Below, piece after piece: positions 8,313 through 14,485 of a stretch of DNA of 64,000 nt. Source of the stretch: JBCBGF01 sp039820585 (GTDB lineage: Bacteria; Pseudomonadota; Alphaproteobacteria; Rhodobacterales; Rhodobacteraceae); contig JBCBPV010000010.1 of NCBI GenBank assembly GCA_039820585.1, positions 9,530 through 73,529 of the forward strand. The letters are read 5' to 3'. A model generated the notes under the pieces. The model made no database searches. It saw only the letters and a list, made by a program, of their open reading frames with translations, and was not told where the DNA came from. Made by a program: the position numbers and the translations under genes. Each line of letters starts with the position of its first letter. Positions within the stretch are counted from its first letter, which is position 1.

Positions 8313-8687
8313 ATGAATTCGAAGACGATCGGCGAGGTGCTCGAAGCGAAAGACATCATTATCCGAGGTGCTGATGTCTTTACCGAGGGCGGCTTCACCC
8401 AGGTTCCGAATGCTATCCTTCGCGCCAAGGCAATCTCGCAAGGTGCGAAGCTCGTCTACGCCATGCTCTTATCCTACGCATGGCACAACAACTCATGCTT
8501 TCCCGGACAAGACCGGCTGGCCGAAGACCTCTCCATTTCCCGCCGTAGTGTGAACACGCACATCAAGGAGCTTGAGGCTAAACGATTCATCAAGGTGACG
8601 CGAAAGGGGCTCGGAAAGCCGAACCTCTACGAGCTGTTCTTGACGGCCACAAAGGCACCTGCAAACAATCGGCGCGCATCCAGATGA
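8313..8687 (+). CDS. small helix-turn-helix protein of plasmid/phage replication type
   Basis: 124 residues. After an N-terminal strand-rich part (GGFTQVPNAILRAKAISQGAKLVYAMLLSY) comes a winged helix-turn-helix (CFPGQDRLAEDLSISRRSV, then NTHIKELEAKRFIKV). The motif FP.QD.LA..L..S.R.V is shared with HTH domains (PF13730 type) of plasmid and phage replication initiators and regulators. The usual C-terminal extension of initiators is missing, so it is either a short regulator or a reduced initiator. It is bordered by a TATAAT box upstream and a large hairpin that starts in its stop codon. Confidence 0.72.
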   Translation: MNSKTIGEVLEAKDIIIRGADVFTEGGFTQVPNAILRAKAISQGAKLVYAMLLSYAWHNNSCFPGQDRLAEDLSISRRSVNTHIKELEAKRFIKVTRKGLGKPNLYELFLTATKAPANNRRASR

Positions 8688-8746
8688 GCAAATCTTGCAC
8701 TTCTGGATGAGTAGTATGGTGTCATCCTTGAGTGCAAATATTGCTC
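8678..8746. repeat. overlapping alternative hairpins downstream of the HTH gene
   Basis: Arms 8686-8710 and 8722-8746 are complementary at 19 of 25 positions around an 11-nt loop. The outer part pairs GAGCAA with TTGCTC and the inner part pairs GGATGA with TCATCC. A competing stem pairs catccaga (8678-8685) with tctggatg (8702-8709). The two folds exclude each other. No T-run follows, so this is not a simple terminator; an origin, operator or attenuator-like RNA is possible. AT-rich DNA without a gene follows to 8890. Confidence 0.6.
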
Positions 8747-8890
8747 ACTAAGAATACTCAAGAAAAAACACTAACCAAAGAACACTCAGAGAATACCTTT
8801 TGAGAAATTTCTTCAGTGGACCCGATTTTTCACCAGGGAACTCTGCCGAAACGGCGAGTAGTCAGAGTGGTGATCTTATGCTAGAATATC

Positions 8891-8896
8891 TATAAT
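8891..8896 (+). promoter_or_regulatory. -10 box (TATAAT) directly before a start codon
   Basis: A perfect TATAAT ends 6 nt before the ATG at 8903. It has the same arrangement as the boxes at 7501 and 8300 and suggests a leaderless transcript. Confidence 0.55.
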
Positions 8897-8902
8897 AATC
8901 AT

Positions 8903-9169
8903 ATGCTTGTGAGTACATCAATCACCATCAAAGACACCCACGCTGCAGTCCAGCGGCTCGTAGAAAAAGGGGCAAGCAAAGATCTTGCCGAAGAGATTGT
9001 GGCGACTGTCAGTGGCGCTAGAGTTGAGAGTGATTTAGCAACCAGAGCGGACCTCCTCGGGCTGCGCGCGGAAATGTACCGTGCGCTACTAATCCATGGT
9101 TTTATCACCGTCACTGCAGTCATCGGCTCGGCCATCGCTCTGGCCGGAATTCTCGGCGCAAACGCATAG
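8903..9169 (+). CDS. small coiled-coil protein with C-terminal membrane anchor (DUF1640-like)
   Basis: 88 residues. An amphipathic N-terminal region (TIKDTHAAVQRLVEKGASKDLAEEIVATV) leads to a short coiled segment (LATRADLLGLRAEMYRALL) and one C-terminal transmembrane helix (HGFITVTAVIGSAIALAGIL). The ATRADL.GLRAEMYRAL pattern before a terminal TM helix is typical of DUF1640/CCDC90-like small proteins common in mobile elements. Function unknown. It has its own TATAAT box and is followed after 2 nt by another small gene, so the two are probably cotranslated. Confidence 0.65.
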   Translation: MLVSTSITIKDTHAAVQRLVEKGASKDLAEEIVATVSGARVESDLATRADLLGLRAEMYRALLIHGFITVTAVIGSAIALAGILGANA

Positions 9170-9171
9170 GT

Positions 9172-9324
9172 ATGGATGTCGTCTTTGCACACGCAGTAAG
9201 CCAGATCATCAACCTGCCTATCGATATACAGCGCAAGGTTGGCCAAGCACTTCTAGTTGGTTCTTTGGAAATGGACTTGCCGGTTATCGAGTTTGGGGAA
9301 CCAGATACTGTTGAGGAAGTGTAG
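9172..9324 (+). CDS. 50-residue hypothetical protein coupled to the upstream gene
   Basis: A short frame starting 2 nt after the preceding stop and encoding 50 residues. It begins MDVVFAHAVSQIINLP, continues with DIQRKVGQALLVGSLEM and ends with an acidic tail (EFGEPDTVEEV). It has no signal or membrane segment and I recognise no family. Tight spacing and plausible codon use support it; its size and lack of a clear independent ribosome site weaken it. Confidence 0.5.
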   Translation: MDVVFAHAVSQIINLPIDIQRKVGQALLVGSLEMDLPVIEFGEPDTVEEV

Positions 9325-9390
9325 GGGGCTTTCGCCCGCCTTTGAACTTGCGACAGAAAAACGTGCATGCTAGCTACCGCCACGGTTTCA

Positions 9391-9412
9391 GTGACTAAGA
9401 CGTGACTAAGAC
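9391..9412. repeat. tandem 11-bp direct repeat before tRNA-His
   Basis: GTGACTAAGAC occurs twice head to tail, ending 5 bp before the tRNA. It lies at the right border of the accessory island and could be a junction scar or a binding site. Confidence 0.7.
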
Positions 9413-9417
9413 CTCGT

Positions 9418-9494
9418 GCCGCCTTAGCTCAGTTGGTTAGAGCGCTGGATTGTGGATCCAGAGGTCGCTAGTTCAAACCTAGCAGGCGGTACCA
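9418..9494 (+). tRNA. tRNA-His (GTG anticodon)
   Basis: 77 nt including an encoded CCA. The acceptor strand gccgcct pairs with aggcggt. The D arm is agctcagttggttagagc, and the anticodon stem ctgga/tccag encloses loop ttgtgga with anticodon GTG. The T arm is ctagttcaaacctag. The discriminator is A73, and the base before position 1 is T, so the G-1 typical of bacterial tRNA-His is not encoded. This is a known trait of an alphaproteobacterial clade. It separates the accessory island from core genes. Confidence 0.93.
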
Positions 9495-9517
9495 TTTTTC
9501 CTTTTGTCCCCGTCTGA

Positions 9518-9550
9518 CCGCCTCCGGCGGGAGTATTTTGGCTAAGATGA
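9518..9550 (+). terminator. hairpin plus dispersed Rhodobacteraceae-type motif after tRNA-His
   Basis: CCGCC tcc GGCGG (9518-9530) is followed at once by gagtattttggctaagatga. The second part recurs near rpoH (12805-12826) and, as an inverted pair, at 21073-21124. Its position suggests transcript termination for the tRNA. Confidence 0.55.
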
Positions 9551-9597
9551 GGGGCCTTTGGGTTTACGCGGATGGTGGGGCTTTGCATGCTGCGGCC

Positions 9598-10341
9598 ATG
9601 CGCATTGCGGTGATCTCAGACATTCATGCTAACCTCTCAGCGCTGGAAGCGGTCCTGGCGGATATCGACCGGCGCGGGGTCAGTGCTGTGTTGAACCTCG
9701 GCGACAGCGTGTCGGGGCCTATGGCGCCTGGGGCGGTGGCGGATCTGTTGATCGCGCGGGGCATCCCGCAGGTGCGCGGCAATCATGATCGGTTTCTGGT
9801 TGATCGCCCGCCCGCTGAGATGGGGCTGTGGGAGCAATGGGCCTGGCCAGAGATGACGCCTGCGTATCTGGATTGGTTGCGGGCGATGCCTTTGGTTGAT
9901 CAGCGGCACGGGATCCTCATGGTCCATGGACGGCCCGACGATGATAACAAGAACTGGCTGCACCGACGCGCCAAGGACGGCAGCATGGTGCCCGCCAGTT
10001 TGGACGAGTGTGCGGGGCCTGCGGCGGGGCTGGAGGCTGAGGTCATCGTGTCAGGGCACACACATATGGCTCGCATGGTGCGGGTGCCGGGTGGGCCACT
10101 CCTTGTCAACCCCGGTGCTGTGGGGTGTCCCGCCTATTGGAACGCGACGATTACGCCGCGTTATTGGGCCGAGGCCGGATCGCCCGATGCGCGTTATGCG
10201 GTGTTGGAGAAGATCGGTGGCGTCTGGCAGGCCGATTTGATCGCGGTGCCTTATGATGCGCGTGAAATGCAAGCTCTGGCCCGCGAGAAGGGGGCGCAGG
10301 ATTGGGTGCGGGCGTTGGAAACCGGGTGGGCGCCGCGTTAA
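9598..10341 (+). CDS. calcineurin-like metallophosphoesterase (YfcE/MJ0936 type)
   Basis: Two-metal phosphoesterase acting on an unknown phosphate ester. The metal ligands appear in order: DIH (AVISDIHANLSALEAV), GD (NLGDSVSGP), GNHD (QVRGNHDRF), then MVHG and GHTH (VSGHTHMARM). I place the start at the ATG 9598, which gives MRIAVISDIH, the usual beginning of the family; the frame is open 60 bp further upstream but without family sequence. 247 residues, cytoplasmic. Its last bases overlap the stop of the convergent gene by 3 bp. The class is secure; the substrate is not. Confidence 0.88.
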   Translation: MRIAVISDIHANLSALEAVLADIDRRGVSAVLNLGDSVSGPMAPGAVADLLIARGIPQVRGNHDRFLVDRPPAEMGLWEQWAWPEMTPAYLDWLRAMPLVDQRHGILMVHGRPDDDNKNWLHRRAKDGSMVPASLDECAGPAAGLEAEVIVSGHTHMARMVRVPGGPLLVNPGAVGCPAYWNATITPRYWAEAGSPDARYAVLEKIGGVWQADLIAVPYDAREMQALAREKGAQDWVRALETGWAPR

Positions 10342-10640
10342 CGCGCGATCTCAACTGTTTGAAGTAGCGTGCCATTCAGGCGATCGAAAATCAGGATTTG
10401 ATTATCGGCGGTCACCACCGCGAACCAGCCATCGCTCTGGGTGAAGGCCGTGGCCTGTGTCCCATCGGGCAGGGCGATGCTGTCGGGCAGCGCCAGAGGG
10501 GCTGGTGTTTGCAGGCGGATGACAAGCAGCGCGACGATCGCTAGAACGCCCAGAATCATGGTGGCTGTCAGCACAGTGACGAGCCGCCGCAAGAAGCGTA
10601 GCTGGGGGGGTTCCTGTCCCGGCGTGGGGTCGTCATCCAT
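10338..10640 (-). CDS. small single-pass membrane protein (DUF6476-like)
   Basis: 100 residues. A proline-rich cytoplasmic start (MDDDPTPGQEPPQLRFLRRL) is followed by one long hydrophobic helix (VTVLTATMILGVLAIVALLV). A periplasmic domain of about 55 residues ends in strands (GWFAVVTADNQILIFDRLNG). The N-terminal charge pattern points to N-in topology. Homologous small proteins are widespread in Rhodobacteraceae next to rluD/rpoH, as I recall. Its ATG (10640 to 10638) overlaps the start codon of the divergent pseudouridine synthase, so the promoters must lie within the coding regions. Function unknown. Confidence 0.75.
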   Translation of the reverse strand: MDDDPTPGQEPPQLRFLRRLVTVLTATMILGVLAIVALLVIRLQTPAPLALPDSIALPDGTQATAFTQSDGWFAVVTADNQILIFDRLNGTLLQTVEIAR

Positions 10641-11664
10641 GTCTCTCAACCCGGTTATTGTCACGATCCGGCCCGATCCGCCGCGGCGTCTGGATAAGGC
10701 ACTGGCCCGCGATGTGCCAGAGGCCGCGCATTTGTCGCGCACGCGGTTGGCGGCGCTCTTGGCGGACGGCGCGGTGACGCGGGGTGGTGTGGTTGTGACG
10801 GACGCCAAATCGGCAGTGGCCGAAGGCGACGTGTTCGAGATTGCCGTGGCGGAGGCGGTTGCGGTTGATGTGCGGCCTGAGGATATCCCGCTGGAGATCG
10901 TGTATGAGGATGCCGATCTGTTGGTCGTGAACAAGCCGGTGGGCATGGTGGTGCATCCCGCACCGGGCACGCCGTCGGGGACGTTGGTCAATGCACTCTT
11001 GCATCACTTTGGCGGCGATCTGTCAGGCGTAGGTGGGGAGAAACGGCCCGGCATCGTGCACCGGATCGACAAGGATACCTCTGGCCTGTTGGTTGTGGCG
11101 AAATCCGACGCGGCCCATCATGGGCTTGCGGCCCAGTTTGAGGCGCATAGTGTTGACCGGCTCTATCAAGCGATCTGCTTTGGAGTCCCAGATGGCGCGG
11201 ACCCGCGTTTGCGGGGGCTGCGGGGTGTGAGTTTCGAGGCGGGGAGTGTCGTGAAGATCACCACGCATCTGGCGCGCCACAAGACCGACCGCCAGCGGCA
11301 AGCGGTGCTGTTTCAGGGCGGACGGCACGCCGTGACGCGGGTGGCAGTGGCCGAACGGTTTGGCGATCAGGCTGCGGTCGTGACCTGCCGGTTGGAGACG
11401 GGGCGGACCCATCAGATCCGGGTGCATATGGCGCATATCGGGCATGGGCTGATTGGCGATGCGACCTATGGCGGGCGGCGCAAGCTGTCGGCAAAAGTGC
11501 TGGGTGCGCGCACGGCAGGGGCGGTCGCTGAATTCCCGAGGCAAGCTCTGCATGCGGGGCGGCTGGGGTTTACACACCCGGTGAGCGGCGAGGTGAGCTT
11601 TGAGGCGCCGCTGCCAGAGGATATGGCGGGTCTTTTGGCGGTCTTGCGGGGCGCTGCGGCATAG
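10639..11664 (+). CDS. RluA-family 23S rRNA pseudouridine synthase (RluD-like)
   Basis: Isomerises uridine to pseudouridine in RNA; the RluD type modifies 23S rRNA helix 69. A 341-residue protein with an S4-like N-terminal domain (RRLDKALARDV, then LSRTRLAALLADGAV) followed by the catalytic domain. That domain has the HRIDKDTSGLL motif with catalytic aspartate, an upstream VVNKPVGMVVHPA block and a downstream ETGRTHQIRVHM block. These three blocks define the RluA family, and the S4 domain favours RluD or RluC. The start at 10639 overlaps the divergent gene's start. rpoH follows after 222 bp, an order I remember from many Rhodobacteraceae. Confidence 0.88.
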   Translation: MSLNPVIVTIRPDPPRRLDKALARDVPEAAHLSRTRLAALLADGAVTRGGVVVTDAKSAVAEGDVFEIAVAEAVAVDVRPEDIPLEIVYEDADLLVVNKPVGMVVHPAPGTPSGTLVNALLHHFGGDLSGVGGEKRPGIVHRIDKDTSGLLVVAKSDAAHHGLAAQFEAHSVDRLYQAICFGVPDGADPRLRGLRGVSFEAGSVVKITTHLARHKTDRQRQAVLFQGGRHAVTRVAVAERFGDQAAVVTCRLETGRTHQIRVHMAHIGHGLIGDATYGGRRKLSAKVLGARTAGAVAEFPRQALHAGRLGFTHPVSGEVSFEAPLPEDMAGLLAVLRGAAA

Positions 11665-11786
11665 GTTGTGCGCGGAAACACACAGATCCATAAGTATTTC
11701 TGAACCTAGCGAGTAATATTCCACACGACTACGTGAGATACCCGTCACAAATACTGCCCAACGCTTCATCCAGATTAATTTGGGCG

Positions 11787-11840
11787 TAACACATTCAGTG
11801 TTAGCGCAACCCTTGAACTGAACGATCTGGTTCACTATCT
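11787..11840 (+). promoter_or_regulatory. candidate rpoH promoter with two inverted repeats
   Basis: TTGAAC (11813-11818) and CTATCT (11835-11840) are 16 bp apart and sit 46 bp before the rpoH start. The TTGAA element could also serve a heat-shock sigma factor. TAACAC/GTGTTA (11787-11803) lies just upstream of the -35, and TGAAC/GTTCA (11819-11834) occupies the spacer; both are perfect and look like operators. Confidence 0.55.
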
Positions 11841-11886
11841 CAATGTTAAGCCGCGATACATCGCGAAGACCTACAGGGAAACAGAC

Positions 11887-12783
11887 ATGGCCACATACGC
11901 AAACCTCCCCGCGCCAAGCCCTGAACAAGGGCTAAACCGCTATCTGCAAGAAATCCGGAAGTTCCCGATGCTGGAACCGGAAGAAGAATACATGCTCGCC
12001 AAGCGCTGGGTCGAGCAGGAAGATACCGAATCCGCCCATAAGATGGTGACCTCGCACCTGCGGCTCGCCGCCAAGATCGCCATGGGATACCGCGGTTATG
12101 GGCTGCCGCAAGCCGAGGTGATTTCCGAGGCCAACGTAGGCCTGATGCAGGCCGTGAAGCGCTTTGACCCCGAAAAAGGCTTCCGTCTGGCGACCTATGC
12201 GATGTGGTGGATCCGCGCCTCGATCCAGGAATATATCCTGCGGTCTTGGAGCCTGGTGAAGCTTGGCACGACCAGTGCGCAGAAGAAGCTGTTTTTCAAC
12301 CTGCGAAAGGCCAAGGCCCGCATCGGGGCGCTGGAAGATGGCGATCTGCGGCCGGAGCATGTGGAAAAGATCGCGACCGATCTGGGCGTGACAGAGACTG
12401 AAGTGATCTCGATGAACCGGCGCCTGTCGGGTGGGGACGCATCGTTGAACGCCACGGTGTCAGCCGATGGCGAGGGCGCGGCCCAGTGGCAGGATTGGCT
12501 GGAAGACGAGGATGCCGATCAAGCGGGCGACTATGAAGCGCGCGATGAGTTGGAGACGCGGCGGGAGCTGTTGGCCTCTGCTATGGATGTGCTGAACGAG
12601 CGTGAGAAGGACATTCTGGTTCAGCGTCGGTTGCAGGATCAAGCGGTGACGTTGGAAGAGCTGTCAGGTCAGTACGATGTCAGCCGCGAGCGTATCCGTC
12701 AGATCGAGGTGCGGGCGTTTGAGAAGTTGCAGAAGCGTATGCAAGAGCTGGCCAAGGACAAGGGTCTGCTGGAAACGGCCTAG
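11887..12783 (+). CDS. rpoH: RNA polymerase sigma-32 factor RpoH
   Basis: Directs RNA polymerase to heat-shock promoters. 298 residues, the usual length. Region 1.2 (LNRYLQEIRKFPML), region 2 (VTSHLRLAAKIAMGYRGYGL, with EANVGLMQAVKRFDPEKGFR and ATYAMWWIRASIQEYI), the RpoH box (QKKLFFNLRKAK) and region 4.2 (LSGQYDVSRERIRQIEVRAF) are all present. The RpoH box separates it from RpoD and from general-stress sigma factors. Rhodobacteraceae often have two rpoH genes, and I cannot tell which one this is. It has its own promoter region with two inverted repeats and a strong terminator, so it is probably monocistronic. Confidence 0.94.
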   Translation: MATYANLPAPSPEQGLNRYLQEIRKFPMLEPEEEYMLAKRWVEQEDTESAHKMVTSHLRLAAKIAMGYRGYGLPQAEVISEANVGLMQAVKRFDPEKGFRLATYAMWWIRASIQEYILRSWSLVKLGTTSAQKKLFFNLRKAKARIGALEDGDLRPEHVEKIATDLGVTETEVISMNRRLSGGDASLNATVSADGEGAAQWQDWLEDEDADQAGDYEARDELETRRELLASAMDVLNEREKDILVQRRLQDQAVTLEELSGQYDVSRERIRQIEVRAFEKLQKRMQELAKDKGLLETA

Positions 12784-12823
12784 CACTTCGCCGGGTGCGG
12801 CAACGAGTATTATTGCCAAGATG

Positions 12824-12850
12824 AAGGGGTGCCGATTAGCGCCCCTTTTT
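12824..12850 (+). terminator. Rho-independent terminator of rpoH
   Basis: AAGGGGTGC pairs with GCGCCCCTT (one G-T pair) around a 6-nt loop and ends in a run of five T. It begins inside a copy of the dispersed motif (gagtattattgccaagatgaag, 12805-12826). Confidence 0.82.
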
Positions 12851-12881
12851 CGTCGGTTGGCACGGTGATAGCGTCCTTGCC

Positions 12882-13877
12882 ATGGCAGAGACAGTAAACT
12901 GGGGCATTCTGGGTGCGGCACGGTTCGCACGGGAGCATATGGGGCCGGCGATCCATGCCGCCAAAGGCGCGCGGCTGGCGGCGCTGGCCACGTCGCGGGC
13001 AGATGGGGCCGAGGGGTTTTGTGCCTTTGCGCCGGATCTGGCGGTGCATGACAGCTATGACGCGTTATTGGCCGATCCCGGTTTGGATGCCGTCTATATC
13101 CCGCTACCAAACCATCTGCATGTTGAGTGGACGCTGAAAGCGCTGCGCGCCGGAAAGGCGGTGCTGTGCGAAAAGCCGCTGGCCATGCGCGCCGATCAGT
13201 TCGACGCTGTGATCGCAGAGCGGGATGCGACTGGGCTGTTGGCGGCTGAGGCATACATGATTGTTCACCACCCGCAATGGCAACGGGCGCGGGCGTTGGT
13301 GCAGGGAGGCGCGATTGGGCAGCTCTTGAACGTAGATGGAGTGTTTTCCTACGACAACTCGGACGATCCAGGCAATATCCGCAACGCGCCTGAAACCGGG
13401 GGCGGTAGCCTGCCCGATATTGGGGTCTACACCTGTGGGTCGGTGCGGTTCGTGACAGGTGAAGAGCCAGACCGAGTGACCTGCGACATTACTTGGGAAA
13501 ACGGTGTCGATGTCACCGCGCATATGGTGGCGCGCTTCCCCTCGTTTCGCTTTGCGGCGACCACGTCGATGCGGATGCACCCGCGCCAGGAGATGACCTT
13601 TCACGGGTCCCACGGCATGCTGCGCCTGACGGCCCCCTTCAATGCCAGCGTTTTCGGCGAGGCGCGGCTGGAACTGCATCGCAATGTCCATCGCGGCGGT
13701 GTGGCACCGTCGATCACGGTGGAGCGTTTTCCACGCGACAACCACTATATCCACCAGGTGGAGAACTTCGGCTGCAGTCTTCGCGAAGGCGTGGCCTATC
13801 CCTGCCCGCTGGAATTCTCGCGCGGCACGCAAGTGATGCTGGACATGGCCTTTGATGCCGCCCGACCACCGCCGTAG
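12882..13877 (+). CDS. Gfo/Idh/MocA-family NAD(P)-dependent oxidoreductase
   Basis: 331 residues. The N-terminal Rossmann fold (WGILGAARFAREHMGPAI) is followed by the family signature YIPLPNHLHVEW and the EKP motif (GKAVLCEKPLAM) with its catalytic lysine. The C-terminal alpha/beta domain contains a GGGSLPDIGVY stretch that helps form the active site. Such enzymes oxidise or reduce sugars, inositols or dihydrodiols. The absence of sugar-metabolism neighbours leaves the substrate open. No membrane or export signal. It stands alone between the rpoH terminator and the DUF4389 gene. Confidence 0.88.
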   Translation: MAETVNWGILGAARFAREHMGPAIHAAKGARLAALATSRADGAEGFCAFAPDLAVHDSYDALLADPGLDAVYIPLPNHLHVEWTLKALRAGKAVLCEKPLAMRADQFDAVIAERDATGLLAAEAYMIVHHPQWQRARALVQGGAIGQLLNVDGVFSYDNSDDPGNIRNAPETGGGSLPDIGVYTCGSVRFVTGEEPDRVTCDITWENGVDVTAHMVARFPSFRFAATTSMRMHPRQEMTFHGSHGMLRLTAPFNASVFGEARLELHRNVHRGGVAPSITVERFPRDNHYIHQVENFGCSLREGVAYPCPLEFSRGTQVMLDMAFDAARPPP

Positions 13878-13946
13878 GGGTAGCGAGGCTGGTCAATCCG
13901 TGATCGCGTGATAGGCTCGCGGCATCTCTTGCGATGGAAGCCCTCA

Positions 13947-14255
13947 ATGTCACTGAGCGATGAAGACAAGGTCCAAGGCCGGATCCACGGCGAACAACAC
14001 GATCCCGGTGAGAAGGACCAGATAATTCTGCGTCTGATCTACATGGTAATTATCTGGGTGATGCTCAGCGTGGCGCAATCGGTGCTGACCTTGGCAACGA
14101 TTATCCAGTTCGTGATCATGCTGATTAACTCGGGCGAGCCGAACAAGCGGCTGGGTGATTTCGGGACCGATCTGGGGATCTGGATGGCCAAGGCCGCGCG
14201 GTATCAAACCGGTGCCAGCGAAGTGAAGCCATGGCCGTGGACCGAGCTGGACTAA
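13947..14255 (+). CDS. DUF4389 membrane protein
   Basis: 102 residues from the ATG at 13947 (MSLSDEDKVQGRI). A charged N-terminus is followed by two adjacent hydrophobic stretches (ILRLIYMVIIWVMLSVAQSV and TLATIIQFVIMLINSG), then the family's C-terminal helix (LGDFGTDLGIWMAKAARYQT, then GASEVKPWPW). The R-x-x-Y...W pattern and the GASEVKPWPW tail are typical of DUF4389 (PF14333). Probably an inner-membrane protein of unknown function. An earlier ATG at 13908 is possible but lacks conserved sequence. About 230 bp without genes follow, holding a small GTGTCC/GGACAC hairpin near 14303. Confidence 0.78.
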   Translation: MSLSDEDKVQGRIHGEQHDPGEKDQIILRLIYMVIIWVMLSVAQSVLTLATIIQFVIMLINSGEPNKRLGDFGTDLGIWMAKAARYQTGASEVKPWPWTELD

Positions 14256-14485
14256 ACCCGCGAATTCCGGCCTGCCAGGGGCGCCGCGGCGCTTGCGCAT
14301 GCCCCCGTGTCCGCAAGGACACAAAACCAGCGTCGTAGGTAAATTGTTTCGCTGAACTGCGGAAAAGCCCGTTCGCGCCGCTATCCAAACACAATTTCGC
14401 CGCACTTAAGGGGCTCATTAACCACAGTTTTTTTGTGAGTGGTGTGAGTATGTAGCAAACCTTTCTGGTCCGTGGGGACAGTGCA

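Noticed and set aside
11023..11928. Minus-strand frame across the pseudouridine synthase and rpoH start
   Set aside because: It overlaps two clear genes in the opposite direction and shows no domain.
14286..14330. Hairpin GTGTCC/GGACAC as terminator
   Set aside because: No T-run on either strand, and the stem has only six pairs. It is mentioned but not called.
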